64,000 nucleotides of DNA from Metamycoplasma subdolum (GTDB lineage: Bacteria; Bacillota_I; Bacilli_A; Mycoplasmatales; Metamycoplasmataceae). Made by a program: the position numbers and the translations under genes. Positions within the stretch are counted from its first letter, which is position 1. Each line of letters opens with the position of its first letter. Location: contig NZ_CP137846.1 of NCBI RefSeq assembly GCF_033546815.1, positions 372,001 through 436,000 of the forward strand, given 5' to 3'. Positions 38,029 to 46,819 of the stretch are shown one piece after another. The notes beneath the pieces are model-generated. The model ran no database searches. It was given only the letters and a program-made list of their open reading frames with translations, and was not told the DNA's origin.

Positions 38029-39159
38029 TTATAGATTTCTTAAAAATTTGTTTTTCAAATAACCCTGATATTCAATGAAAAATTCAGGAATTGATTTTTC
38101 AAAAATTTCGCCGTCTTCTTTAAGTTGATAAATTACTGAAGAAGTTGGATTGTAAAATAAATCTTCAATATCAGCATCTAAATAAGTTAGTCAGTTGTTT
38201 CTTCTAACGTTAGCATAAAGTGGGTCTTGACTTCTTACTGTATATAAATATTCTTCATATTGTTTATCAAATTCTTTTTTAGAAAGTTTAGATGCATCAC
38301 TTTCGTTAAACTCTTTGATAATCTTAGCTTTCGCATCAGCTTTGTCCATTCAAATGATTTCTTCTTCAACTTTTGAAAGCTCATTTTTTGGTGAAGATGC
38401 GTTAAGAATTCTTGCTTCTTCTTGTTGTTTTTCTTCAATAAATTTATTAGATTCTTCAAAGAATTTCATCTTAAACATTTGATCTAAAAAGGTGCGATAT
38501 TTTACATTAATTTTTTTTGAATTTAAATTGTTGTAATGAAATAGAAATTTAGAAATTACTCTTGTGGCAAGTGGATTTTCCGCTTGCATTTTTTCAATAT
38601 CAAGTTTAATTGAGTTAGGATATTCTTGAATTTCAAGACTTGGATAAAGATTTTCTTCAAGCAATGATTTTAGTTTATTTTCTTTAACTCTTTTGCCTGC
38701 TTTAACTTTTGAATCTTTAAAGCCTTTTCTGAAAAGAGCAACTAAGGCAAAATTGAATGATAGACAAACTAATAAAGTAAGTGCGGCAATTGCAATAAAG
38801 CCAATAACGTACATATTTTCAAATACTTTTTCGCCGGCTTTTTGGGCATTAATAATTGTTCTTCTAACAAGTACTGTTGTAACAATAGCAATTGAAATAA
38901 GTAAGAAATTATTAATTAAATATGTAAAAAATGAACTAGATTTAGGGTTAAAACCTTGCACGTAAGGAATAAGGCGATAGTTGCCTAAAACATCTTTCGT
39001 TTTATTAATGCTTCTTTTAAAATTAATTAAAAATTTTACGGCTCAATATAAACTTAGAACTAAAAGTAGCGTTAAAACTACAAGTCCTATTGACCCAGAA
39101 TATTTACTTTTTCCAGGCTGTGCTACGGCACTTGCTCCAGATAAATTTAAAATTTCCAT
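38029..39159 (-). CDS. Multi-pass membrane protein of unknown function
   Basis: A 376-residue protein read through TGA Trp codons. Hydrophobic segments lie near residues 24-45, 78-98 and 110-135. A long charged C-terminal region from about 140, rich in Lys and Glu, is likely cytoplasmic. AGGAGAG precedes the start, nine bases after the stop of the upstream membrane protein, so the two form an operon. I recognise no transporter or enzyme signature. Confidence 0.78.
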
Positions 39160-39167
39160 ATCTCTCC

Positions 39168-40121
39168 TTAATTTAGATTATTTGAATCGTTGTCTTGATT
39201 TTTATCATCTAAATTTTCATTGCTAAGTTCGGTTTTATTTTCTTCAGGTTTAATTGGTTGTGATTCTTCAAAAATTTGACTAATTTTTTCAACAAGTTGA
39301 TCTTTTGAGAATGATTCGGCTCCAAAAATATTTAATTTTTTAGCCATAGTTTTAAGCTGTTCTTCGCTTAACATTTCCAATTTCATTCTATAACTTGATC
39401 CAGCTGAATGCAACGCCTGAGTTGAAGCAGCGGCGGCTGCAAAAATTCCACCAATCTTATTATTTTCATTATTATTTTGATCAGCATTTTGATTTGGAAA
39501 TTGTCCAAAAAATTGATTAAAAATACTATTTGGATCATTTTGGGTTTGAGCAATTTTAATTTGAGCATCAAGAACCATATATTTATTTACAGTTCTTCTT
39601 ACAAAAATATGTGACATTGTAAGACCTATCATGATGATTATTGTATTTGTCATTAATAAAATTGAAGTAATATCAAATTTAACTTTGATAAAAGAAAATC
39701 CTTGGAAAAGGTTAGCAAAAGTTATTAATAAAATATAGCCTCAAGTTATTGATAATAAAATGCGTGAAAACTTAGCAAAATCCTTAGCTCTAATAGTTTT
39801 TGAAAGTTCAACCACAAATCAAATAAAAATAGCAACATTAAAACAAAGTGAAGCACTTCCAACAATAGTTTTTCTCATTAAAAGTAGTTTTATATGTGTA
39901 TGAAGATCTCCAGTTACTCCTTGAGATGAAAAATAATTTCTATATTCATTTGTAACATAATCATAATTTACTGAAAGTCAAATTAAAGCTGCACAATAAA
40001 TTGAAATTATTATAACTAAAATGCTTAGAAATGAAATAAACGGAGCCAAAGTTTTTGACTTGGTTTTATCATACATTTCTTGAACTGAATAATACTCAGG
40101 TTGAATTAATTCTGGGTTCAT
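39168..40121 (-). CDS. Multi-pass membrane protein with SAP/Rho-N-like C-terminal motif
   Basis: A 317-residue protein with hydrophobic segments near 27-50, 83-105, 125-145 and 155-175. After a Gln/Asn-rich linker, residues about 260-295 read Leu-Ser-Glu-Glu-Gln-Leu-Lys-Thr-Met-Ala-Lys-Lys-Leu-Asn then Ser-Lys-Asp-Gln-Leu-Val-Glu-Lys-Ile. This is the helix-extended-loop-helix pattern of SAP or Rho-N domains, which usually bind nucleic acid. That would place a possible DNA- or RNA-binding part under the membrane. It is followed by another membrane protein gene in the same operon. Function is unknown. Confidence 0.75.
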
Positions 40122-40170
40122 TTCTCTCCTTACTTTATAAAAAAATTATAAGTTATTTATATATTTTATT

Positions 40171-41070
40171 CTAATTGTTTAAATTTTTACATTCATCATC
40201 CATTATTTTTGGAAGAGGACAGGAAACTTGAATTTTATGCCCGTCAATATTTATAAACTCAAGTTCTTGAGCGTGAAGTCTTTGATTAAAATCATCAATT
40301 TTTTTATTATAAATTGGATCACCATAAACTGGATGTTTAATATAAGCAAGATGAACTCTTATTTGATGAGTTCTTCCGGTTTTTAAATTGCATTTGACTA
40401 AAGTTTTATCTTTCCCGTCAATTTTTAAATAGCCTAGAACCTCAACAATTGTATAAGCTTGTTTACTATTTTGATCAGTTACCGCAAACTTTTGTCTATT
40501 TTTAATATCTCTTCCAATAGGAGCGTCAATATTTAAAATTTTATTTATAATTTTGCCGTCACAAATAGCAATATAAGTTCTTTTTATTTCATGTTTTTTA
40601 AGCAAACTTGCTAAATAATTATGAATTTTATTATTTTTAGCAACAATTAAAAGCCCACTTGTATCTTTATCAATTCTATGAACTATTCCCATTCTAGTTA
40701 AATTATTTACATCAGATAAATTATTTTTAAAATGATAAATTAAACCATTAACTAAAGTACTTTCATGATGGCCTGGTGCAGGGTGAACTACCATACCACT
40801 TGGTTTATTAATAATCAATAAATCGTCATTTTCAAAGACAATATCAAGCTCGATATTTTGCTCTTTTATATTTACAGTTTTATCAATCAGGCGAGTTATT
40901 TCAATTACGTCATTTTCTTTAACAATAAATTTGTTTTTGTTAATTTTTACTCCGTTAACAAAAACACAACCTTCACTAATTAAATCTTGAATATCATTTC
41001 TTGTAACTTCAGAATTATTGGCAATATATTTGTCAATTCTTTCTGCATATTTCACTTCTATTTTTAGCAT
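40171..41070 (-). CDS. rluD: Ribosomal large subunit pseudouridine synthase, RluA/RluD family
   Basis: A 299-residue protein with an N-terminal S4 domain (about residues 10-75) and the catalytic motif His-Arg-Ile-Asp-Lys-Asp-Thr-Ser-Gly-Leu near 132-141; the Asp is the expected nucleophile. Asn-Lys-Pro-Ser-Gly-Met-Val-Val-His-Pro lies near 88-97 and Lys-Thr-Gly-Arg-Thr-His-Gln-Ile-Arg-Val-His near 224-234. S4 plus this core fits RluD or RluB-like members of the RluA group. A -10 box (TAAAAT on the minus strand) ends seven bases before the start, so the message may be leaderless. Confidence 0.93.
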   Translation of the reverse strand: MLKIEVKYAERIDKYIANNSEVTRNDIQDLISEGCVFVNGVKINKNKFIVKENDVIEITRLIDKTVNIKEQNIELDIVFENDDLLIINKPSGMVVHPAPGHHESTLVNGLIYHFKNNLSDVNNLTRMGIVHRIDKDTSGLLIVAKNNKIHNYLASLLKKHEIKRTYIAICDGKIINKILNIDAPIGRDIKNRQKFAVTDQNSKQAYTIVEVLGYLKIDGKDKTLVKCNLKTGRTHQIRVHLAYIKHPVYGDPIYNKKIDDFNQRLHAQELEFINIDGHKIQVSCPLPKIMDDECKNLNN

Positions 41071-41097
41071 GTTTTAAATTTTACCATAATTAAAAAC

Positions 41098-41103
41098 TAT
41101 AAT
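41098..41103 (+). promoter_or_regulatory. -10 box of the IMPACT-family gene
   Basis: TATAAT six bases before ATG 41110. With the divergent rluD box inside the same 39-base gap, both transcripts appear leaderless. Confidence 0.55.
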
Positions 41104-41109
41104 TTTTGT

Positions 41110-41466
41110 ATGAAAATTTATGAAATTAAAAAATCAAAATTTATAAGTTATCTATTAGATATTAATAATAAAGAAGAAGCAAAAAATATCCTTGACTCTC
41201 TTTGAGCAGAGCATAAAAAAGCAAGGCATATTGTTTATGCTTATATTTGCCAAGATAATGACGGAAATAAAATAAATGGTTTTAGTGATGATAGAGAGCC
41301 TAAGGGAGTGGCAGGTCTTCCAATTTATTTATATTTAGAAAAGAAAAACTTAATAAATAAAGGAATTTTTATTGTCCGTTATTTCGGCGGAATAAAACTT
41401 GGAAAATCAGGTTTATTAAGAGCATATTTAAACAGTGCAAAACTACTATTTGACGAAAAAAAATAG
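41110..41466 (+). CDS. Minimal IMPACT/YigZ-family protein
   Basis: A 118-residue protein with one TGA Trp. It matches the N-terminal domain of the YigZ/IMPACT (UPF0029) family: Lys-Lys-Ser-Lys-Phe-Ile near 7-12, Ala-Arg-His-Ile-Val-Tyr-Ala-Tyr near 38-45, Glu-Pro-Lys-Gly-Val-Ala-Gly-Leu-Pro near 63-71, and Val-Arg-Tyr-Phe-Gly-Gly-Ile-Lys-Leu-Gly near 89-98. Typical bacterial members have about 200 residues; this copy lacks the C-terminal domain. Proposed roles in the family concern translation control and are not established. Confidence 0.9.
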
Positions 41467-41488
41467 CCTCGTTAGAAGCTATTTTTTT
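41455..41488. terminator. Bidirectional terminator
   Basis: AAAATAGC (41460-41467) pairs with GCTATTTT (41478-41485), with A and T runs on both sides. It serves the IMPACT-family gene on the plus strand and the convergent membrane-protein gene on the minus strand. Confidence 0.88.
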
Positions 41489-41490
41489 GC

Positions 41491-42024
41491 TTAGCTTATT
41501 TGTTGGATACTATTTATATTTTTAAGTTTTAATAATTCTTCAACAAATTTTTCTTTTTTCTCCATTGGTAATTTGATTTTTCTAAATTTATTATATAAAG
41601 AAATCACTACAGATCCAAATTTTACTTTTACATCCTTAATTTGAGAATATTCAATAGTTTTAGTTGAAACATTGTTAACAATTTGAAATGAATTTGAATT
41701 AGGATTTAATTCAATATCTTTGGTGCTTAAAAATATAACGTACATTGTAATGTCATAAATTAGTGATCCAAAAAGTGCAGAAGAAGCAATTATTGCTAAA
41801 ATATGAGCTAAATTTCTCGCCTCTTCAAGGCCTTCAACATCATTTGAAGTTTTAAATAGCTTAAGAAAATTTATTAACGCTTTGTTTTCAGAGGTCAGAA
41901 CAGTCAACACATCAGATGTTTTAACTGCAAGAATCACAAACAAAATTGCTAATATACCAATTAATATCGATTCAATAATTGTGCCTATAGTTCTTGACTT
42001 TTTATTTATTTTTCATATTTGCAT
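41491..42024 (-). CDS. Small two-segment membrane protein
   Basis: A 177-residue protein. Hydrophobic segments lie near residues 13-35 and 72-98, followed by a C-terminal domain of about 75 residues with alternating hydrophobic strands, reminiscent of small membrane-attached PH-like domains. Only one TGA Trp is used, near the N terminus. The AAAAAGGAAAAACATG start context is acceptable. Its promoter region holds a 17-base poly-T tract 131 bases upstream. Function is not recognised. Confidence 0.72.
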
Positions 42025-42154
42025 GTTTTTCCTTTTTTTTTACTAGTATAGTTAAAATTTATATGCATAAAAATGCATAAAAAAAATTATCAATTAGATA
42101 AATATTTTGATTTTTGTTTGATGCAAAATAGATACATTTTTGACAAAAAAATCC

Positions 42155-42171
42155 TTTTTTTTTTTTTTTTT
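42155..42171. repeat. 17-base poly-T tract in a long intergenic gap
   Basis: An uninterrupted run of 17 T bases in the gap 42025-42519, which otherwise contains no gene. It lies 131 bases upstream of the minus-strand membrane gene and about 350 bases upstream of the plus-strand lipoprotein. Such tracts vary in length easily. Confidence 0.85.
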
Positions 42172-42380
42172 GCAGAAAACAAAAAATGATAAATTTTCTT
42201 GCTTCAAAACAATAAAATAATTTAAATTCAGCCACTTAATGATTTCTATAATTTGCAAACTTAAAGATTAAAAATTTCATTTTAAATAAAGAAGAAAATT
42301 AAAAACAAATTAGTAATTAAATAATTGTTAATCTCTTTAAGTTTTTAAAAATTGCTTATATGCAAATAATATCTAATTTA

Positions 42381-42396
42381 ATAACCTATAAGTTAT
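42381..42396 (+). promoter_or_regulatory. Shared upstream element of the first plus-strand lipoprotein
   Basis: ATAACCTATAAGTTAT, an inverted repeat followed by TTATTT, about 125 bases before ATG 42520. It is the same element as at the minus-strand modules, in the same orientation to the gene. Confidence 0.6.
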
Positions 42397-42519
42397 TTAT
42401 TTTGCTAATACTAATTTAATTTATTGACTCATAATGTGTTACAAATTCAACTCTCTATAATATGATCAGTTTTGAATTTTGATTTAAAACAAAAGATATG
42501 AATTTGAATGGAATATAAC

Positions 42520-43258
42520 ATGAAAAGAAATAAACTAGCATTAGTATGTTTGTCACTTTTTCCGTTTATGACGACAGTTTCAATTTCAACTTCTTGTAAA
42601 AAAGAGAAAGAAGAAGACAAAGAGTCTTATATTAAAGCAATTGGAGAAAAAATCTGAGAGTATAATGCTGAGGTTAAGTATGATGATTTTTTAGAGATTG
42701 ATAAAATCAAATATAAATTCAAGGATTACTTTTATAAATTTGATATCGGCAAGCTTGAAAAATTACAAGAAAATTACAAGGATTATTTGGTTATAGATAT
42801 TGCCTTAGTAAGGCAACAACATAGGAATGATAAAATAGATGAAGAATTTTTAAAAGAAACGCCTTTTTTTAAACAATGATAAAATAAATGTTTTCGCTTT
42901 AATTCTTAAAAAAGATTTTGGGAAGATCGCAGGTTTATATGAAAAAACTGATGCTGGCTGAGAAAAGCAACTAGAAAGTTTAAAAAAATCTAGAAAATTA
43001 AATAAAATTAACCAATTTGATAATCATCTCTCTATTAATGAAGAAGAAAAAATAGTAACAGTCAAATCATCAGGAATTTTAGTTAAAAATGATAAGAGAA
43101 TGGTTAGATTTAGTTTATCATATGGAGAATTTACACTAAATGAATCGTCAAATGTCTCAACTCAATTCAAGGGTATGATATTTATAAAGTTTAGTGATGA
43201 ATACGAAGGAACTATTAATTTAACATCAACATTAAAATTAAATAAAGTAATTCAATAA
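42520..43258 (+). pseudogene. Frameshifted lipoprotein of the peptidase-linked family
   Basis: The signal peptide ends at Ser-Thr-Ser-Cys near residue 26. Lys-Ile-Trp-Glu-Tyr-Asn-Ala and Tyr-Lys-Asp-Tyr-Leu-Val-Ile-Asp then follow. After a run of seven T bases (42864-42870) the frame hits TAA at 42880-42882, leaving 120 residues. Removing one T restores the family sequence (Ala-Leu-Ile-Leu-Lys-Lys-Asp-Phe-Gly) to TAA at 43256-43258, about 245 residues. A slippage-prone tract means on/off switching is possible instead of permanent loss. A single sequencing error would look the same. Confidence 0.8.
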
Positions 43259-43262
43259 TTAT

Positions 43263-43295
43263 AAAACAAGGCAAAAAAATGCTTTGTTTTTTTAT
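43263..43295 (+). terminator. Terminator of the frameshifted lipoprotein gene
   Basis: AAAACAAGGC (43263-43272) pairs with GCTTTGTTTT (43281-43290), with one G-U pair, then T residues. Confidence 0.85.
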
Positions 43296-43358
43296 ATATA
43301 CCAAGACACTTTTTTTCCAACTTAAACATATTTCAATTTTTGAATAAATGCAAATAAA

Positions 43359-43374
43359 ATAACCTATAAGTTAT
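43359..43374 (+). promoter_or_regulatory. Shared upstream element of the lipoprotein pair
   Basis: ATAACCTATAAGTTAT, identical to 42381-42396 and again followed by TTATTT, about 150 bases before ATG 43527. Confidence 0.6.
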
Positions 43375-43526
43375 TTATTTCATGCGTAAGTTACGAAACA
43401 AATTTGAGCATTTTTATATTAAAACTAACCATTTTATAATTTTATTAGTTTTATTTTTAATGCTTTATTAAAGAATAAAATGGAAAATATATTCTATATA
43501 AATAAAATCAAATTTGGAGATAAATC

Positions 43527-44240
43527 ATGAAATTAAAGATTTTGAACTTAATATGTTTGAGCTCTTTAGCACTAATACCAACTACACTAATCTCAACTGC
43601 ATGTTTTGATGATAATCAAGAGAGTGAACTTGCTAAGGAAACTGTTGGCGAACACATTTGAGAATATGATGCAAAAGTTGCAAGCGTTGAAGATCAGTTT
43701 GCACATAAAGAGGGTAAAAATTTCAAAAACTTTGCATGCAAAGTTGCTGTTGGAATTAATTGAAAATTAAAAGAATATTACAAAGATTATTTAATGTTAG
43801 ATTTTATTCCAGTTGAAAAACAAATGCATCAATATGAATATAGAACTATTTATAAAAATGAGTTAGAACCTGTTATTGCATTAATAATTACAAAAGAAAT
43901 TGCCAAGGAAATTGGGCTTATTCAAGATATTGGCCCAAATTGAAAAGATGCATTAAAAGATTTTAGATTCATGCGAGATAATGTCCATGTTCCTTGAGCA
44001 CGATATTCATTTGATAAAGAAACTAAAACACTTTCTATTAGTGCTTCAGATTACAAACTTAGAAATTCTAAAGAAATTGTAAAAATTAGTTCAGGTATAA
44101 AAATTATTTTAGATAAAAATAAAAATAATCAAACTAGCTTATCATTCAATTTTAATCAAGTTAAAGATGAAATTGATGATGGATATGAGTTAGCAGATAT
44201 TAAAATTAATTTAATGTTTAATAAAATTATTAATTTATAA
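43527..44240 (+). CDS. Lipoprotein of the peptidase-linked family
   Basis: A 237-residue protein. The signal peptide ends at Ile-Ser-Thr-Ala-Cys near residue 26. His-Ile-Trp-Glu-Tyr-Asp-Ala near 43-49, Tyr-Tyr-Lys-Asp-Tyr-Leu-Met-Leu-Asp, and Thr-Lys-Glu-Ile-Ala-Lys-Glu-Ile-Gly-Leu with Asp-Ile-Gly-Pro-Asn-Trp-Lys mark the family. It is intact and has no peptidase gene beside it, unlike the minus-strand modules. TTGGAGATAAATC precedes the start. The next lipoprotein starts 11 bases after its stop, so they are cotranscribed. Confidence 0.85.
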
Positions 44241-44251
44241 GGAAGGAAAAT

Positions 44252-44974
44252 ATGAAAAAAATAAAATTATTGCCTTTGGTTTTGCCTCTAACTTTACTTC
44301 CAACTAGCCTTCTTTCCTCTGCATGTATTACTTTTTTAGAAAAGACTTTGACAAGAAAAATTGACAAAATATTGGACAACAAAATTTGAGAATATGAAGC
44401 AATTTATGAAGATAACGTTTTGGGTTTTAGAAACAATCACCAAAAAATGTTTGAAGACTTTGAATTTAAAATAGTAATTGGCAAAGGTTCAAATATTTTA
44501 GACTACTATAAAGATAAAGTTGTTTTAAATCTTTTCTCATTCAAGCTTGGAATAGACAATATATTTAATATGCCTTCTCTTGGTGAACCTCACTTAAATT
44601 ACAATATGATTTCAATGATTTTAGATAAAGAAGTTGCTAAAAAAATAGAACTGATTCATGATATCAATATAAACTGAAGTGAAGAACTTAGAACTAGGAA
44701 AATCCAAAGAGGTGCTGTTTGAAATAAAATTGAAAGATTTAGATTTAATAATAAAAATAAATTCTTAACAATTAAAAGCCAAGAATTTTCAATTGAATAC
44801 AACAATAATAAATATGTTTTTGATTTAAAAATTCTTGATATTATTTTGGACAAAAACTTTGAGATTAAAACTCCATTTAAATTTAGTATTATAAACTACC
44901 CAAATGGCGGAAAATATGAAGAATCAAAATTCTTATTTTGCTTAAAATTATCTGAAATTATTGATGATAAGTAA
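44252..44974 (+). CDS. Lipoprotein of the peptidase-linked family, diverged
   Basis: A 240-residue protein with a signal peptide ending at Leu-Ser-Ser-Ala-Cys near residue 25. It keeps Lys-Ile-Trp-Glu-Tyr-Glu-Ala near 44-50, Tyr-Tyr-Lys-Asp-Lys-Val-Val-Leu-Asn and Leu-Asp-Lys-Glu-Val-Ala-Lys-Lys-Ile-Glu-Leu with Asp-Ile-Asn-Ile-Asn-Trp, so it belongs to the same family but is the most diverged copy. AAGGAAGG precedes the start. It follows its paralogue by 11 bases and ends the transcript. Confidence 0.82.
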
Positions 44975-45024
44975 TTTGAAATTTATTCTTAAATAATGAA
45001 GAAATTTAAAAATTAAATATAAAA

Positions 45025-45056
45025 AAGAATAAAGGTCTGTTTCCTTTATTCTTTAT
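45025..45056. terminator. Terminator between lipoprotein and PQ-loop genes
   Basis: AAGAATAAAGG (45025-45035) pairs with CCTTTATTCTT (45043-45053) and is flanked by A and T runs, so it can serve both convergent genes. It overlaps the stop codon of the minus-strand gene. Confidence 0.88.
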
Positions 45057-45873
45057 TTTGTATCACGCTATTTTCAATCTTGCTATCTTCAATAAATGTT
45101 GCTTTTATCATTGAAGGTGAAGCAGGTAAAACTTCTTCTTTTATCTCAACAGGTAAAATAGTAGTTTTTGCTTCTTCAAGAGCTTTCAATTTCTTTTGTT
45201 TTGTTCTTCAAATTTGAATAGCAATAAATTGAAAACCATAAACAATTGAAGAAATAACTTGTCAAATAATTGGCGGAATAACACTTATCGCGTCAGGTCT
45301 TCCGCTTGCAATAATTAATGAAAATTGAGTTGTTCATCAAGCGTTATTTATTAAGAAGACTAATGGCATGTATGGGCTTACTCCCTCAAAACTTTTTCTC
45401 TTTAATGCAATAATAGTTTGAGGTAAAAATGCTAATGTTGAAAGTGCTGGTGCTATTGCTCCAATCACTGTGCTTGCTTCTTTTGAAATATCAAATCTTT
45501 TGTCGCCTGTTGCAAGTTTGTAAATATAGATTCCTGAAACTATTGCACATAGGGACATGATTATAGCTATTCCTGTTCACACCAAAGCCATTGTATTTTT
45601 CTTTTTGTCAGGGTAGTATTTATATAAGTAATAAATAGTAGCAGTATAGATTAGAATACACAATAAGTTTGAACCAAAGACTTGTCATAGTCCATTAGGG
45701 TCAAATGCCCCAAAAACAACTCAAATTAAAATACCAATATAAAATATTCAAAATGATAAGAAATTCACTTTAGGTGTATGTTTGGTTTTAATTTGATGAA
45801 CCAATTGTGGAATTCCCAATCCAACTGTCGTTAGAGCACCAAGTACTCCAAAAATTTGAATTGCAGTTTCCAT
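45046..45873 (-). CDS. PQ-loop repeat membrane protein (SemiSWEET-like)
   Basis: A 275-residue protein with about seven hydrophobic segments between residues 5 and 215 and a charged C-terminal tail. Two PQ-loop motifs are visible: Gly-Ile-Pro-Gln-Leu-Val near 20-25, and Leu-Pro-Gln-Thr-Ile-Ile near 152-157 followed by Lys-Arg-Lys-Ser-Phe-Glu-Gly-Val-Ser. Two triple-helix bundles of this kind form sugar or amino-acid carriers of the SWEET/MtN3 clan. Several TGA codons are read as Trp. The substrate cannot be told from the sequence. Confidence 0.82.
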
Positions 45874-45964
45874 AGCATTTAAATTATAGACTAATTATTT
45901 TTAAATAAAATAAGTTTTTAAAAAGTTAATTTTTCAATTGTTTAACAAATTAATATATCTTTTT

Positions 45965-46003
45965 TGTAAAAAAGAAAAGCAACTTTTATTATGAGTTGCT
46001 TTT
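45965..46003 (-). terminator. Terminator of the tRNA cluster
   Basis: AAAAGCAACT (45975-45984) pairs perfectly with AGTTGCTTTT (45994-46003); T-rich sequence follows on the minus strand. Confidence 0.88.
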
Positions 46004-46065
46004 AATCTTTTATAAATTTGATTTTAAAAAGAAGGGAAATAAAAACACACCATTTAAGGTGCATA

Positions 46066-46141
46066 TGGTGGCTCCGGCAGGAATCGAACCAGCGACACAC
46101 GGAGCTTCAGTCCGTTGCTCTACCAACTGAGCTACAGAGCC
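46066..46141 (-). tRNA. tRNA-Phe(GAA)
   Basis: Cloverleaf on the minus strand with anticodon stem ACGGA/TCCGT and loop CTGAAGC; encoded CCA. Last gene of the eight-tRNA operon. Confidence 0.97.
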
Positions 46142-46143
46142 AA

Positions 46144-46220
46144 TGGCGGTCCAGACGGGAATTGAACCCGCGATCTCTTCCGTGACAGGGAAGCGTATTA
46201 AACCACTTTACCACTGGACC
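46144..46220 (-). tRNA. tRNA-Asp(GTC)
   Basis: Anticodon stem CTTCC/GGAAG with loop CTGTCAC; acceptor GGTCCAG/CTGGACC; encoded CCA. Confidence 0.97.
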
Positions 46221-46222
46221 AA

Positions 46223-46298
46223 TGGTTGCGGAGATTGGATTTGAACCAATGACCTTCGGGTTATGAGCCCGACGAGCTGCCAACTGCTCTACTCCGCT
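46223..46298 (-). tRNA. Initiator tRNA-fMet(CAT)
   Basis: Loop CTCATAA gives anticodon CAT. Three consecutive G-C pairs in the anticodon stem (TCGGG/CCCGA) and an unpaired A1-A72 at the acceptor end identify the initiator. CCA is encoded. Confidence 0.93.
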
Positions 46299-46301
46299 AT
46301 C

Positions 46302-46392
46302 TGGCGGGCAATGAGGGATTTGAACCCCCGCGGGCCGTGAAGCCCCTGGCAGTTTTCAAGACTGCTCCCTTCAGCCGCTTGGGTAATTGCCC
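46302..46392 (-). tRNA. tRNA-Ser(TGA)
   Basis: A 91-base tRNA with the long variable arm of tRNA-Ser; loop CTTGAAA gives anticodon TGA (codons UCN). CCA is encoded. Confidence 0.96.
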
Positions 46393-46393
46393 A

Positions 46394-46469
46394 TGGTGGA
46401 CCCAACAGGACTCGAACCTGTAACCGACCGGTTATGAGCCGGTTGCTCTAACCATTGAGCTATGGGTCC
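46394..46469 (-). tRNA. tRNA-Ile2(CAT, lysidine-type)
   Basis: Anticodon CAT in loop CTCATAA with acceptor GGACCCA/TGGGTCC. Sequence and position between Met and Ser match the minor Ile tRNA whose C34 is changed to lysidine by TilS to read AUA. Elongator Met is the alternative, but the next gene fits that better. Confidence 0.8.
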
Positions 46470-46504
46470 ACTTAATAGGTAGCCCTGTTGAGCTGAATCA
46501 CATT

Positions 46505-46581
46505 TGGTAGCACCGAAGAGGGTCGAACTCTTGACCTTCCGGGTATGAACCGGACGCTCTAACCAACTGAGCTACAGTGCC
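46505..46581 (-). tRNA. Elongator tRNA-Met(CAT)
   Basis: Anticodon CAT in loop TTCATAC, stem TCCGG/CCGGA, ordinary paired acceptor GGCACTG. Typical of elongator Met; CCA is encoded. Confidence 0.85.
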
Positions 46582-46582
46582 A

Positions 46583-46659
46583 TGGTGGAGAGGAAGGGAC
46601 TCGAACCCTCTACCTCCTGCGTGCAAGGCAGGCGCTCTGGCCAGGTGAGCTACCCCCCC
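46583..46659 (-). tRNA. tRNA-Ala(TGC)
   Basis: Stem CCTGC/GCAGG with loop CTTGCAC; acceptor of seven G bases pairing with CCTCTCC, including the G3-U70 pair that marks tRNA-Ala. CCA is encoded. Confidence 0.96.
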
Positions 46660-46664
46660 ATAAA

Positions 46665-46741
46665 TGGTGAAGAAGACAGGATTCGAACCTGCGACCACTT
46701 GGTCCCAAACCAAGCGCTCTACCAAGCTGAGCTACTTCTCC
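46665..46741 (-). tRNA. tRNA-Pro(TGG)
   Basis: Stem CTTGG/CCAAG with loop TTTGGGA, anticodon TGG. First gene of the operon. A minus-strand TATAAT lies at 46776-46771, about 30 bases upstream. The order Pro-Ala-Met-Ile-Ser-fMet-Asp-Phe resembles a Bacillus rRNA-linked cluster. Confidence 0.96.
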
Positions 46742-46819
46742 ACTGCTAACATTGCAATTATTGCCTTATTATTATAATTGAAAACTAAAAAAACTAAATC
46801 AAAAAAGAATTTTTTTAAG

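Noticed and set aside
42381-43374. Shared hairpin elements as terminators
   Set aside because: They are not followed by a proper T run, lie far after the preceding genes, and keep a fixed distance to downstream starts.
46498-46725. 75-codon frame across the tRNA cluster
   Set aside because: It runs through three tRNA genes and is a by-product of their sequence.
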